Assembly: GCA_037189645.1 (NCBI GenBank)
Contig: JBBCIY010000002.1
Coordinates: forward strand, 1-64,000
Direction: 5' to 3'
DNA from: Taishania sp037189645
GTDB taxonomy: Bacteria; Bacteroidota; Bacteroidia; Flavobacteriales_D; Crocinitomicaceae
Length of the DNA: 64,000 bases
In this document: piece after piece, positions 32,907 through 41,190 of the stretch
Layout: each line of letters begins with the position of its first letter
Position numbering within the stretch: position 1 is the first letter of the stretch
The notes under the pieces: generated by a model
The model's database searches: none
Seen by the model: only the letters and a program-made list of their open reading frames with translations
Told to the model about the DNA's origin: nothing
Position numbers and translations under genes: made by a program

Positions 32907-33793
32907 TGCCAATGAACGTTGCCCTCTACAGCAGAAAAGTAAGCAAAACGAATCTTCCCTACGTAGTAGAGTTACTGGCTCATTTTCACAAAATGGGCTG
33001 GAACCCGGTACTGGAAAAGGACCTGAAAGCACAGCTTGTCAAAAAGATCGGGTTACCCGCTGCTACATCCGAATTCAGCTCGTACAGAGATTTTACGGGA
33101 GGAATCGACCTGGTGGTCAGCCTGGGCGGAGACGGAACGTTCATTCAAAGTGTCAATTATGTCCGTGATTCACAGGTTCCGATCATCGGGATCAATACAG
33201 GCAGGCTGGGTTTCCTCGCAAATATTTCAAAAGAGTCGATGACCGAAGCATTTGAAAAGCTGCAGGACAAGAAATTTGAATACCAGGAACGTTCATTGCT
33301 GAGGGTTGAAACAGCATCCGGCCATTTCGGAGATGCGAATGTTGCGCTCAACGAAGTAACCGTTTCGAGAAAGGACAGCTCTGCGATGCTTACTGTTCAT
33401 GCTACGCTGGACGATGAATATATGAATTCTTACTGGGCAGACGGACTCATCATTTCCACTCCCACGGGTTCAACGGCATACAACCTCGCATGTGGTGGCC
33501 CGATTATTGATCCTCAATGCCAGCTGCATGTTGTAACACCTATTGCGCCGCATAACCTGAATGTGCGCCCGATAGTTGTTCCGGACAGCACGGTAATAAA
33601 ATTAAGCGTGGAAGGAAGAAGCCGGAATTACTTGCTGAGCCTTGACGGGAACTCAGTCAATATCAAACAGCGGGAGGAAGTGGTGATCCGGAAAGCGGAT
33701 TTTATGATCAACGTGATCCGGCTGGAGGGGCATAATTTCCTGGACACCATCCGCAATAAAATGTTGTGGGGAATAGACAGAAGAAATCACTAA
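32906..33793 (+). CDS. nadK: NAD kinase
   Basis: It phosphorylates NAD to NADP. The signature GGDGT lies at about residues 74-78 (VSLGGDGTFIQSV), and other family blocks are IGINTGRLGFLANI, VALNEVTVSRKDSS, YWADGLIISTPTGSTAYNLACGG in pieces, and PIVVPDSTVIKLSVEGR. The start is set at ATG 32906 because it overlaps the preceding stop by one base; a GTG one codon earlier is unlikely. Length 295 is normal. The secreted immunophilin gene follows 18 bases later. Confidence 0.95.
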   Translation: MPMNVALYSRKVSKTNLPYVVELLAHFHKMGWNPVLEKDLKAQLVKKIGLPAATSEFSSYRDFTGGIDLVVSLGGDGTFIQSVNYVRDSQVPIIGINTGRLGFLANISKESMTEAFEKLQDKKFEYQERSLLRVETASGHFGDANVALNEVTVSRKDSSAMLTVHATLDDEYMNSYWADGLIISTPTGSTAYNLACGGPIIDPQCQLHVVTPIAPHNLNVRPIVVPDSTVIKLSVEGRSRNYLLSLDGNSVNIKQREEVVIRKADFMINVIRLEGHNFLDTIRNKMLWGIDRRNH

Positions 33794-33811
33794 AACGATA
33801 AAATAAAAACA

Positions 33812-34927
33812 ATGAGAAAACTGAAATCAATAGGAATACTGATGTCCGCGATGGTGATCGGGGCATTTTCCTTTTCACAGGATAAGTATGAAGATGGTAT
33901 TTACGCTGAGTTTAATACGACCAGGGGAAAAATAGTTGTGAAACTGGAACATGAAAAGACTCCGATGACGGTGGCAAATTTTGTCGGCCTGGCGGAAGGG
34001 AATTTTACGTTCCAGAAAGGACCTTCTTTTAGCAAGCCTTACTATGACGGGTTGAAATTTCACCGGGTAATTGCAGACTTTATGATCCAGGGTGGAGATC
34101 CGCTGGGAAATGGTTCCGGTGACCCCGGTTACAAGTTCTACGACGAAACACGTCCCGACTTGAAGCACGACAAAGCAGGGATCCTGTCAATGGCAAACTC
34201 CGGTCCGGCAACAAACGGAAGCCAGTTTTTCATCACACACAAAGAAACTCCGTGGCTGGACGGGAAACATACTGTTTTCGGCCATGTGGTGAGCGGACAG
34301 GATGTAGTAGATGCGATCAAGCAGGATGATGTGATGGAAACGGTAAAGATCATTCGTGTAGGAAGTGCAGCTAAAAAGTTCGATGCTACCAAAGTGTTCA
34401 ACGCTGAGTACAACAAGATTTTTGAAGAGCAGAAGAAAGAAGCGGAAGAGATCGAACGGATCGGGAAAATGTCACAGGAAGAGTACAGGGAGTTCATGTA
34501 CAAAGAAGTTTTGAAAAAATACCCTGACGCAAAACAAAGTGTTTCCGGTTTGGTTTACATCATTGAAAAGGAAGGAGAAGGGCTGGCAATTGAGAAAGGA
34601 TCACCGGTCTCCCTTCACTACACGGGAACATTCAGAAGAGACGGCGGAAAGTTTGATTCCTCCTACGACAGAGGGCAGCCAATGGGGTTCCAGTTCCAGG
34701 TAAATCGCATGATCCCGGGATTTGAAGAAGGAATTGCCATGCTGAAAAAAGGAGGAAAAGCGAAGCTGATCATTCCTTATTACCAGGCGTATGGTCCGGG
34801 CGGACGTCCCGGGGCGATTCCTCCTTATTCGGACCTGGTCTTTGATATTGAGATTGTAGATGTGAAAGAAGCGGTGAAAGACGATCACCACGGACACGAC
34901 CACAGCGATCCGAACCACAGGCATTAA
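33812..34927 (+). CDS. Secreted dual-family peptidylprolyl isomerase (cyclophilin-FKBP fusion), 371 aa
   Basis: A signal peptide (MRKLKSIGILMSAMVIGAFSFS) precedes a cyclophilin domain (about 30-190: LKFHRVIADFMIQGGDPLGN, GILSMANSGPATNGSQFFIT) containing the catalytic FHR and QFF blocks, then a helical linker of about 50 residues rich in Glu/Lys, then an FKBP domain (about 250-350: VSLHYTGTFRRDGGKFDSS, VNRMIPGFEEGIAMLKKG, IPPYSDLVFDIEIVDV). The tail DDHHGHDHSDPNHRH is histidine-rich and could bind metal. Cyclophilin-then-FKBP fusions (dual-family immunophilins) are known from Flavobacterium. A terminator follows directly. Confidence 0.92.
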   Translation: MRKLKSIGILMSAMVIGAFSFSQDKYEDGIYAEFNTTRGKIVVKLEHEKTPMTVANFVGLAEGNFTFQKGPSFSKPYYDGLKFHRVIADFMIQGGDPLGNGSGDPGYKFYDETRPDLKHDKAGILSMANSGPATNGSQFFITHKETPWLDGKHTVFGHVVSGQDVVDAIKQDDVMETVKIIRVGSAAKKFDATKVFNAEYNKIFEEQKKEAEEIERIGKMSQEEYREFMYKEVLKKYPDAKQSVSGLVYIIEKEGEGLAIEKGSPVSLHYTGTFRRDGGKFDSSYDRGQPMGFQFQVNRMIPGFEEGIAMLKKGGKAKLIIPYYQAYGPGGRPGAIPPYSDLVFDIEIVDVKEAVKDDHHGHDHSDPNHRH

Positions 34928-34931
34928 TGAA

Positions 34932-34966
34932 CGAAAGCCCCATTCAGTCGAACGGGGCTTTTTTAT
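34932..34966 (+). terminator. Intrinsic terminator after the immunophilin gene
   Basis: The stem AAGCCCC / GGGGCTT with an 11-12 base loop is followed by TTTTTT, a few bases after the stop. Confidence 0.85.
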
Positions 34967-34994
34967 TGCCACAGGATATTATTCCTCCGTGATG

Positions 34995-35324
34995 CTACAA
35001 ATGCTTATTCAAATGCTCTACTAATTTTGAAGAACGATAACCAAAATCGGCACCATAGCTGTTGATCACCAATCCTTTCAGATCATGTACGGGAGATGAA
35101 ATGGCAAAAAGGATACTTTCATCCGCGGGATCCGTCATTCCTTCAAACCGGTACACTTCGTCAATCACAAATTCCTCAGGAGAAAGCTCCAGGTTATTGC
35201 ATACCAGGCAGTCCTTTTCATTCATAATCAGGAAATCTGCCGTATAGCCGCGTTTGATCAGGTCATTTACAGCTTCGCTTAATGTATCATAACTGTATGG
35301 GGGTGTTTCACTGCTCATCGTCAT
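34995..35324 (-). CDS. Small conserved Bacteroidota protein, 109 aa
   Basis: A cytoplasmic, acidic protein with conserved-looking blocks TLSEAVNDLIKRGYTADF and IDEVYRFEGMTDPADESILFAI and a C-terminal VHDLKGLVINSYGADFGYRS. Related short proteins are often labelled 'phosphoribosylpyrophosphate synthetase' in databases, but at this size it cannot be that enzyme and no PRPP loop is visible. Function unknown. It sits 41 bases from the dps gene on the same strand, and might be co-expressed with it. Confidence 0.75.
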   Translation of the reverse strand: MTMSSETPPYSYDTLSEAVNDLIKRGYTADFLIMNEKDCLVCNNLELSPEEFVIDEVYRFEGMTDPADESILFAISSPVHDLKGLVINSYGADFGYRSSKLVEHLNKHL

Positions 35325-35365
35325 TTTGTTTGGTTATATTTTCGGGAAAATAAGGATAAATGGAG

Positions 35366-35842
35366 CTATTTAAAATAGCGTCTTAATATCCAGGCCATCT
35401 TCTCATGATTTTCCATCAGTCCTGTAAGGAAATCGGCAGTACCTTCATCACCGAATTTCTCACCGGCATTTTCCACACTTTTTCTTAAACTGCGGATGAT
35501 TGTCTCATGATCCTCCAGCAGCTCTCTGATCATTTCCATGTTGTCTGCCGGGTTCTTGCCGGGGCTCTCTTTAAGGGAGGACAGCTTTGAAAACTCAGCG
35601 GTAGTACCGATTGCCACACCTCCCAGCTGGCTCACCCGTTCGGCAATTTCATCAATGGCTTCCTGCATTTCAGTATACTGGCTTTCAAACAGCTTGTGAA
35701 GCTCCATAAAATTATCTCCTTTGAGATTCCAGTGATACTTGCGAAGCTTGAAATACAAAATATGCGAATCTGCCAGGCTATTGTTCAGAAGTGCGCATAT
35801 TTCCTTTAAATTTTTGTCTGTAATACCAATGTTCGGTTTCAT
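35366..35842 (-). CDS. dps: Dps-family DNA-protection / mini-ferritin protein
   Basis: Dps oligomers store iron and consume peroxide while shielding DNA. The ferroxidase signature is KYHWNLKGDNFMELHKLFE near residue 38 (His, Asp) with the Glu in QYTEMQEAIDEIAERV, and the family TAEFSKL / LEDHETIIRSLRK / LMENHEKMAWILR blocks follow. Length 158 is typical. The gene is monocistronic or leads the small conserved gene downstream. Confidence 0.9.
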   Translation of the reverse strand: MKPNIGITDKNLKEICALLNNSLADSHILYFKLRKYHWNLKGDNFMELHKLFESQYTEMQEAIDEIAERVSQLGGVAIGTTAEFSKLSSLKESPGKNPADNMEMIRELLEDHETIIRSLRKSVENAGEKFGDEGTADFLTGLMENHEKMAWILRRYFK

Positions 35843-35885
35843 GCTATAAAAAATTAGGGTTAGAAAATAATACTTATCGTATTCT

Positions 35886-35893
35886 CAAATATA
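35886..35893 (-). promoter_or_regulatory. Putative -7 box for dps
   Basis: On the minus strand the sequence is TATATTTG, a perfect TAnnTTTG, 44 bases upstream of the dps ATG. Confidence 0.45.
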
Positions 35894-35979
35894 CCATATA
35901 AATCCCATAAAATGAAATTTTTGACTGGTTAAATCGGGTTTATGTATTTGTCTTTTGAACGCTGTTTCTCAGCTTCATT

Positions 35980-36024
35980 GTACTTCCTCCTCTCACTTTT
36001 GGCACTTCGTACTTCCTCCTCTCA
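35980..36024. repeat. 16-bp direct repeat in the dps-phoH intergenic region
   Basis: GTACTTCCTCCTCTCA occurs at 35980-35995 and again at 36009-36024, a 29-base period. The region codes for no protein. Confidence 0.8.
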
Positions 36025-36132
36025 ACCCTTCCCATTATACAAATAAAACTAACAATCCATTGTAAATAAGTATTTCTTCACTATCGGCGATCAATGACAT
36101 TTACTGCTAACTTTAAAGAAAAACTCCTTTAC

Positions 36133-37458
36133 ATGGCCAAAAAGAAAAAAACCTTCGTATTGGACACGTCTGTACTCTTGCACGACCACCAATCTATCAC
36201 TAACTTCGGTTCAAACAATGTAGCGATTCCGATTACTGTCCTGGAAGAACTGGACAAGTTCAAGATCGGGAACGATACTAAGAACTTTTGCGCACGCGAA
36301 GTGATCCGTTTTATAGACAAGCTTTCGGGAAACGGAGGCCTGCAAAACTGGATCCCGCTGGGCCCCAAGCTCGGAAGTTTCCGGATTGTCCTGGAAAATC
36401 ATCCGCTTGAGCTGGATGCGGAAAGCGTGTATTCATCCGCTAAAAATGATCATAAGATCATCAATGCGGCGCTTTGTGTGAAGGAGAAGGAACCGAAAAC
36501 GGAAGTTATTTTAGTGACCAAAGACATCAATCTCCGGATCAAGGCGAAAGCGCTGGGTATCCAGTCGGAAGATTATGAAACCGGGAAAGTATCGCCGATC
36601 GATTCAGATGAACCAAGCTCCAATACCATTGAGCACATCGATTCGGAAATTATCCGCCAGATCTTTACAAAAGGTAAGCTGGATGAAGACGGAATCTTGG
36701 GAGACAAGAAGATCAATAACGGGTACTACATCCTGAAAAATGGAAAATCGTCTTCGCTGGCAGTCTATAATCAATGGACAGACCAGGTGGAACGGATTGA
36801 GAAGGAGTTTGTTTACGGTGTAAAGCCCAAGAATGCCGAGCAGGCGTTTGCCCTCAACGCGCTGATGAATGATAAGATAAAACTGGTAGCGCTCCAGGGA
36901 GTGGCAGGGACCGGGAAAACACTACTCGCCCTGGCTTCCGCGCTGGAGCAGCATAAAAATTACCACCAGGTCATTTTAGCCCGCCCGATCGTTCCGCTTT
37001 CAAATAAAGACATTGGTTTTTTACCGGGAGACGCGAATGATAAGATCGGGCCATACATGGAACCTTTGTGGGATAACTTGAAGTTTATCAAAGCACAGTT
37101 CGGCGAAAATGAAAAGAAGCACAAAGCGATCCTGGAAATGGAAGAGCAGGGAAAAATTGTCATTACTCCGCTGGCATTTATACGGGGAAGAAGCTTTTCA
37201 AACATCATGTTCATCATTGATGAAGCGCAAAACCTGACTCCTCATGAAGTGAAAACAATCATTACGCGCGCCGGGGAGAATACGAAAATCGTCTTTACGG
37301 GTGATGTGAACCAGATCGACACTCCTTACCTGGATGAAAACAGCAACGGGATGGCTTATCTCATTGACCGCCTGAAAGGACAGGAGCTGTTTGCCCATAT
37401 CAAGCTGGAAAAAGGTGAACGTTCCGAGCTGGCAAACCTGGCGAATGAGTTGTTGTAA
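36133..37458 (+). CDS. PIN-PhoH family ATPase (YlaK/PhoH2-type), 441 aa
   Basis: The N-terminal PIN ribonuclease domain begins KTFVLDTSVLLHD (first Asp) and continues through IPITVLEELDKFK and VILVTKDINLRIKAKALG with its later acidic residues. The PhoH ATPase domain holds Walker A GVAGTGKTLLALAS (about 256-270), PIVPLSNKDIGFLPGD and Walker B IMFIIDEAQNLTPHEVKTI. The combination is the PhoH2-type architecture, RNA helicase plus RNase. The start is set at the second in-frame ATG (36133, MAKKKKTF), because the preceding 13 codons look like leader. A terminator follows. Confidence 0.92.
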   Translation: MAKKKKTFVLDTSVLLHDHQSITNFGSNNVAIPITVLEELDKFKIGNDTKNFCAREVIRFIDKLSGNGGLQNWIPLGPKLGSFRIVLENHPLELDAESVYSSAKNDHKIINAALCVKEKEPKTEVILVTKDINLRIKAKALGIQSEDYETGKVSPIDSDEPSSNTIEHIDSEIIRQIFTKGKLDEDGILGDKKINNGYYILKNGKSSSLAVYNQWTDQVERIEKEFVYGVKPKNAEQAFALNALMNDKIKLVALQGVAGTGKTLLALASALEQHKNYHQVILARPIVPLSNKDIGFLPGDANDKIGPYMEPLWDNLKFIKAQFGENEKKHKAILEMEEQGKIVITPLAFIRGRSFSNIMFIIDEAQNLTPHEVKTIITRAGENTKIVFTGDVNQIDTPYLDENSNGMAYLIDRLKGQELFAHIKLEKGERSELANLANELL

Positions 37459-37475
37459 ATGAAAATAGTAACAAA

Positions 37476-37516
37476 AGAGGGCAGGTATCCGACCAGGTGC
37501 CTGCCCTTGTTTTTTT
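37476..37516 (+). terminator. Intrinsic terminator after phoH
   Basis: The stem AGGGCAGG / CCTGCCCT with a 14-base loop is followed by a T-rich run (TTGTTTTTTT). Confidence 0.85.
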
Positions 37517-37576
37517 GATTCTTTTTCCGGGATAGTTATATCTTTATCGTCGATTCTGCAAATAAAAAACTGTAAC

Positions 37577-39238
37577 TTGAATACACGAAGACTGTTTTTT
37601 CTTGGATCTGTACTGCTCATCCTGCTTGGGGTTATCGTGCAGTCACATCGCTGGGACCATCCCTACAGCCGGGTGATCAACGGTGACGCAAAGGGATATT
37701 ACGCCTATCTGCCGGCTTTGTTCATCTACAATGACCTTTCCTATGGGTTTACAGATGAAATGGAGAAAAAATACTACCCGGAGGATGGATCTTCTGCCAA
37801 GCACTTCCGGATGGAGCAACCCAACGGGACGGTCGCCAATAAGTGCTTTCCGGGTGCGGGAATTTTTTATTTGCCCTTCTTCCTGCTTGCGGCGCTCTTC
37901 TCTTACCTTGCCGGACTTCCTGTTGACGGGTATTCCGTCCTTTTTCAATGGTCCGTTGCGGCTTCTCACCTGTTTTTCTTCTTATGGGGATGCCAGTTGC
38001 TGCTGAGCGTCATGAAAAAAATGAACTTCAATGTTTACGGTCGCTATGGGAGTATATTGCTGATCCTGTTCGCTTCCAATAGCTATTATTACCTCGTTTA
38101 CGATTTTACGGTGGTGCATGTATTTGGCTTTTTTGGCTGTTCGCTGCTGATCTGGCTTTGTTACGCCTATAAACAGACCGGTCAATGGCGGTATATCGGG
38201 TGGTGTATTCCCGTTCTGGCAGTGCTGCTGATTACCCGCCCGACCAACCTGATGATGGTAGTGATCTTTCCGTTGCTCTTATCACGGGAAGAGCTGAAAC
38301 GGTCAATAACCCCGGCCAACTGGAAGTGGATCTATTTCCTGATGGGCCTGGCAGTGGTGTTCATCGCTCCGCTGATGTGGAAACTGCAGACCGGTAACTG
38401 GCTGGTATATTCGTACGGAGAGGAGACAATGAACTTATTCCGTCCGCACCTGGTTGATTACCTGTTCTCCTATAAGAAAGGATGGTGGCTCTGGTCCCCG
38501 TTTTTGTTTCTTGCTTTTGTGTTTGGCACCATTTATTTTTACCGGGAAGGGTGGATAAAAGGCGCTCTGTTCTTTTGTGGCATTACCGGGATCGCCTATG
38601 TTTTTTCCTGCTGGTGGATCTGGACCTTCGGAATGGGGCTGGGGCAGCGGCCGATGATCGACTTTTACCCCATCCTGGTTATCGGGTTGGCAGGTTTCTT
38701 GTCCCGCATCAGGTGGAAAATGATTTACATTGCATTTTTGCCTTTCATTGCGTTGAATGTCATCCAGGCATTCCAGGTAAGGAAAGGGATTTTGCCCGGA
38801 GGATCAACGACGAAGGAGCTTTACTGGTCTCATTTTTTACAGGTCAAAAAAGACCCGCCTGCTGTAATGGTAAAGAACAGCTGGAAGATGATCCACCGGG
38901 AAAGGAAAGTGCTGAATGAGGAGATCGGTAAGGACAACCCGTTTTCTTCTTCTTTCATATATCCGCACCCCTTTTCGGGAAAGATCGTTGTTACCCTGAC
39001 AGCAGGAGCCAGGCATGAAAACAATGACGCCGTGCTGGTACTTTCGGATGAGCATCAGCAGGTATACCAGGCGCATTACCTGCAAGCGGATCTGTATAAA
39101 AAGCCCCGGAAACTAAGTTACTTGTACACCATTGACAAAACAACGGATTCTCCTTTAAAATGCTATCTTTGGAATGCCCATCCCCGGGAAAAGGTAAAGC
39201 TGGAGGATATGGAAATTACATTTTATGAAGAAAAGTAA
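37577..39238 (+). CDS. Polytopic membrane protein, glycosyltransferase-like, 553 aa
   Basis: About ten to eleven hydrophobic segments cover residues 5-405 (for example FFLGSVLLILLGVIV, FYLPFFLLAALFSYLAG, FLMGLAVVFIAPLMW, IYIAFLPFIALNVIQAF). A roughly 140-residue soluble C-terminal domain follows. The early periplasmic loop has GDAKGYYAYLPALFIYNDLS, and such an acidic first loop is typical of the GT-C/ArnT-like fold, but I cannot name the family. The start is TTG at 37577 with no nearby ATG. The GT2 gene downstream begins directly after its stop, so the two probably act together in glycan or lipid-linked sugar transfer. Confidence 0.7.
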   Translation: MNTRRLFFLGSVLLILLGVIVQSHRWDHPYSRVINGDAKGYYAYLPALFIYNDLSYGFTDEMEKKYYPEDGSSAKHFRMEQPNGTVANKCFPGAGIFYLPFFLLAALFSYLAGLPVDGYSVLFQWSVAASHLFFFLWGCQLLLSVMKKMNFNVYGRYGSILLILFASNSYYYLVYDFTVVHVFGFFGCSLLIWLCYAYKQTGQWRYIGWCIPVLAVLLITRPTNLMMVVIFPLLLSREELKRSITPANWKWIYFLMGLAVVFIAPLMWKLQTGNWLVYSYGEETMNLFRPHLVDYLFSYKKGWWLWSPFLFLAFVFGTIYFYREGWIKGALFFCGITGIAYVFSCWWIWTFGMGLGQRPMIDFYPILVIGLAGFLSRIRWKMIYIAFLPFIALNVIQAFQVRKGILPGGSTTKELYWSHFLQVKKDPPAVMVKNSWKMIHRERKVLNEEIGKDNPFSSSFIYPHPFSGKIVVTLTAGARHENNDAVLVLSDEHQQVYQAHYLQADLYKKPRKLSYLYTIDKTTDSPLKCYLWNAHPREKVKLEDMEITFYEEK

Positions 39239-39967
39239 ATGAAAAAGTTGTCGATCATCATTCCTGTATACAACGAGGCAAGCACAATTTACGACGTATT
39301 AAAGACAACGAACGAAGTGGTTTTAATTCACCAGGTTGAAAAAGAGATCATTGTGGTAAATGATTGCTCAACGGATCATTCGCTGGACGAAATCAACCGT
39401 TTTTCAGCAGCATTTCCGGGAGTGATTCACCTTGTCACCCATCCCGTCAACAAAGGGAAAGGAGGTGCGATCCATACGGGAATAGATGCCACTACGGGAG
39501 ATTACATCATTATCCAGGATGCAGACCTGGAATTGAATCCCTGGGAATTTAACCTGCTCATACGCCCCGTGATTGAAGAAAATGCAGACATTGTTTACGG
39601 TTCCCGTTTTTTGAATGCGCCTCCGGATTATAAAGGGCTGAGCCGGGTAGCGAATAATTTTCTTACCAGGCTGTCCAATATTGTTTTTGGGATCAGGATC
39701 ACAGATATGGAGACGTGCTATAAGCTGGTGCCTGCGCGGGTATTCAAACGGATGAAGCTGGTAGAGAACCGGTTCGGGTTTGAGCCGGAAATTACAGCTA
39801 AGCTGGCAAAAGACAGAACACTGGAGTGGAAAGAAGTAGCCATTACATACCAGCCGAGAACAAGCCAGCAGGGGAAAAAGATCGGGTGGAAAGACGGCAT
39901 ACGGGCAATTATCTGCATCCTGAAGTACGGCTGGTTTACCTCCGGGAAACAAAGCTACAGATCCTGA
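39239..39967 (+). CDS. GT2-family glycosyltransferase, dolichyl-phosphate mannose synthase-like, 242 aa
   Basis: The GT-A fold begins KLSIIIPVYNEASTIYDVL and has EIIVVNDCSTD, NKGKGGAIHTGIDATTGDYI in pieces, and the metal-binding QDADLELNPWE near residue 95. The block IVYGSRFLN and the later TDMETCYKLVPARVFK are typical of DPM1/GtrB-like enzymes, which move a sugar from a nucleotide donor to polyprenyl phosphate. The length without C-terminal membrane helices fits the DPM1 type. It starts at the base following the stop of the membrane protein gene, suggesting it feeds that protein with lipid-linked sugar. Confidence 0.88.
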   Translation: MKKLSIIIPVYNEASTIYDVLKTTNEVVLIHQVEKEIIVVNDCSTDHSLDEINRFSAAFPGVIHLVTHPVNKGKGGAIHTGIDATTGDYIIIQDADLELNPWEFNLLIRPVIEENADIVYGSRFLNAPPDYKGLSRVANNFLTRLSNIVFGIRITDMETCYKLVPARVFKRMKLVENRFGFEPEITAKLAKDRTLEWKEVAITYQPRTSQQGKKIGWKDGIRAIICILKYGWFTSGKQSYRS

Positions 39968-40087
39968 TAATACCGTGTGGTTGGTCCTTCCGGGATTAAA
40001 AACCTCTTTCAGCCGTCAAAATATTCACGGAAATACCATTATCTAAGGAACATTTTTTGTATTTTGGCAACCTCAAATTTTGTGAAT

Positions 40088-41041
40088 ATGACAACATATT
40101 TAGATTTCGAAGAGCCGATAAAAGAGCTGGAAGAGCAGATTTCCAGCACGAAAGAGATTGGGGAGAATACAGGCGTTGATATGTCTGACAAGGTTGGCGA
40201 ATTGGAAAAAAAACTGGTTGAAACAACTAAGAAGATCTTTTCAGGGCTGACTCCCTGGCAGCGCGTGCAACTGTCAAGGCACCCCGACCGGCCATATACG
40301 CTGGCTTACATCAAGGCGATTGCAGGAGATTCTTTCCAGGAATTGCATGGCGACAGAGGCGTAAAAGATGACAAGGCAATGGTGGGCGGATTCGGTTTGC
40401 TGAATGGCGAGACCGTCATGTTCATTGGGCAGCAGAAAGGGATCAATACGAAGATGCGGCAGTACCGGAACTTTGGGATGCCGAATCCTGAAGGATATCG
40501 CAAAGCGCTGCGTTTGATGAAGCTGGCTGAAAAATTCAATAAACCGGTCGTTACGTTCATCGATACGCCGGGAGCTTTCCCTGGATTGGAAGCGGAAGAG
40601 CGCGGACAGGGAGAAGCGATTGCAAGGAATATTTACGAAATGATGCGTTTGAAAGTTCCTGTGATCTGTGTCATCATCGGGGAAGGAGCATCCGGAGGTG
40701 CTTTGGGGATCGGTGTCGGAGATAAGGTCGTGATGCTGGAAAATACCTGGTATTCCGTTATCTCACCGGAATCCTGTTCTTCCATCTTGTGGAGAAGCTG
40801 GGAATACAAGGAGAGAGCTGCGGATGCATTAAAGCTGACTTCTTCGGATATGAAGAAAAACGGTCTGGTGGATGATGTCATCCCTGAGCCGATCAACGGT
40901 GCGCACAGGAACCACGAAGAGATTTTTGAAACGGTGAAGAAACACCTGGTTAAGTATCTGAAAGACCTGAAAAAGGTAGAACCTGAGAAACGTATTGAGA
41001 ACAGGATCAAGAAATTCAGTAAAATGGGAGTCTGGAAATAG
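40088..41041 (+). CDS. accA: Acetyl-CoA carboxylase carboxyltransferase subunit alpha
   Basis: AccA with AccD transfers the carboxyl group from biotin to acetyl-CoA, the first step of fatty-acid synthesis. Characteristic blocks: FEEPIKELEEQISSTKE at the N-terminus, PWQRVQLSRHPDRPYTLAYI, ELHGDRGVKDDKAMVGGFG, IDTPGAFPGLEAEERGQGEA in pieces, IGEGASGGALGIGVGD, and SPESCSSILWRSWEYKE. The start is set at ATG 40088, matching the usual AccA N-terminus and length (317). The 37 codons upstream in frame do not look like AccA. An intrinsic terminator follows. Confidence 0.95.
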   Translation: MTTYLDFEEPIKELEEQISSTKEIGENTGVDMSDKVGELEKKLVETTKKIFSGLTPWQRVQLSRHPDRPYTLAYIKAIAGDSFQELHGDRGVKDDKAMVGGFGLLNGETVMFIGQQKGINTKMRQYRNFGMPNPEGYRKALRLMKLAEKFNKPVVTFIDTPGAFPGLEAEERGQGEAIARNIYEMMRLKVPVICVIIGEGASGGALGIGVGDKVVMLENTWYSVISPESCSSILWRSWEYKERAADALKLTSSDMKKNGLVDDVIPEPINGAHRNHEEIFETVKKHLVKYLKDLKKVEPEKRIENRIKKFSKMGVWK

Positions 41042-41065
41042 GCCTGTAAACGATAAAAAACATTT

Positions 41066-41100
41066 GAATCCGGTTCTGTGCTCAGGGCCGGATTTTTTTA
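41066..41100 (+). terminator. Intrinsic terminator after accA
   Basis: The stem AATCCGG / CCGGATT is followed by a run of T. Confidence 0.85.
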
Positions 41101-41140
41101 TTGAAGATATATTTCAGGTTTTCACCTTGGCAAAAAACAA

Positions 41141-41168
41141 AAAAGGTTTCAATTTTTTGTTGAAACCT
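41141..41168 (-). terminator. Bidirectional terminator between accA and pyk
   Basis: GGTTTCAA / TTGAAACC with a 7-base loop is flanked by A-run on the left and T on the right, so it can end pyk transcription on the minus strand and act as a second stop for accA. Confidence 0.8.
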
Positions 41169-41190
41169 TTTACACAATGTGGATGAGAAA

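Noticed and set aside
34995..35324. Annotation as phosphoribosylpyrophosphate synthetase
   Set aside because: 109 residues are far too short and no PRPP-binding loop is seen; the name is likely an inherited database error.
35940..36030. CRISPR array
   Set aside because: Only two copies of a 16-bp repeat occur with a 13-bp gap, too short for repeat-spacer units, and no cas genes are present in the window.
39977..40087. A 37-codon N-terminal extension of AccA
   Set aside because: It is not like any AccA N-terminus and overlaps the intergenic leader; the start MTTYLDFEEP matches the family.
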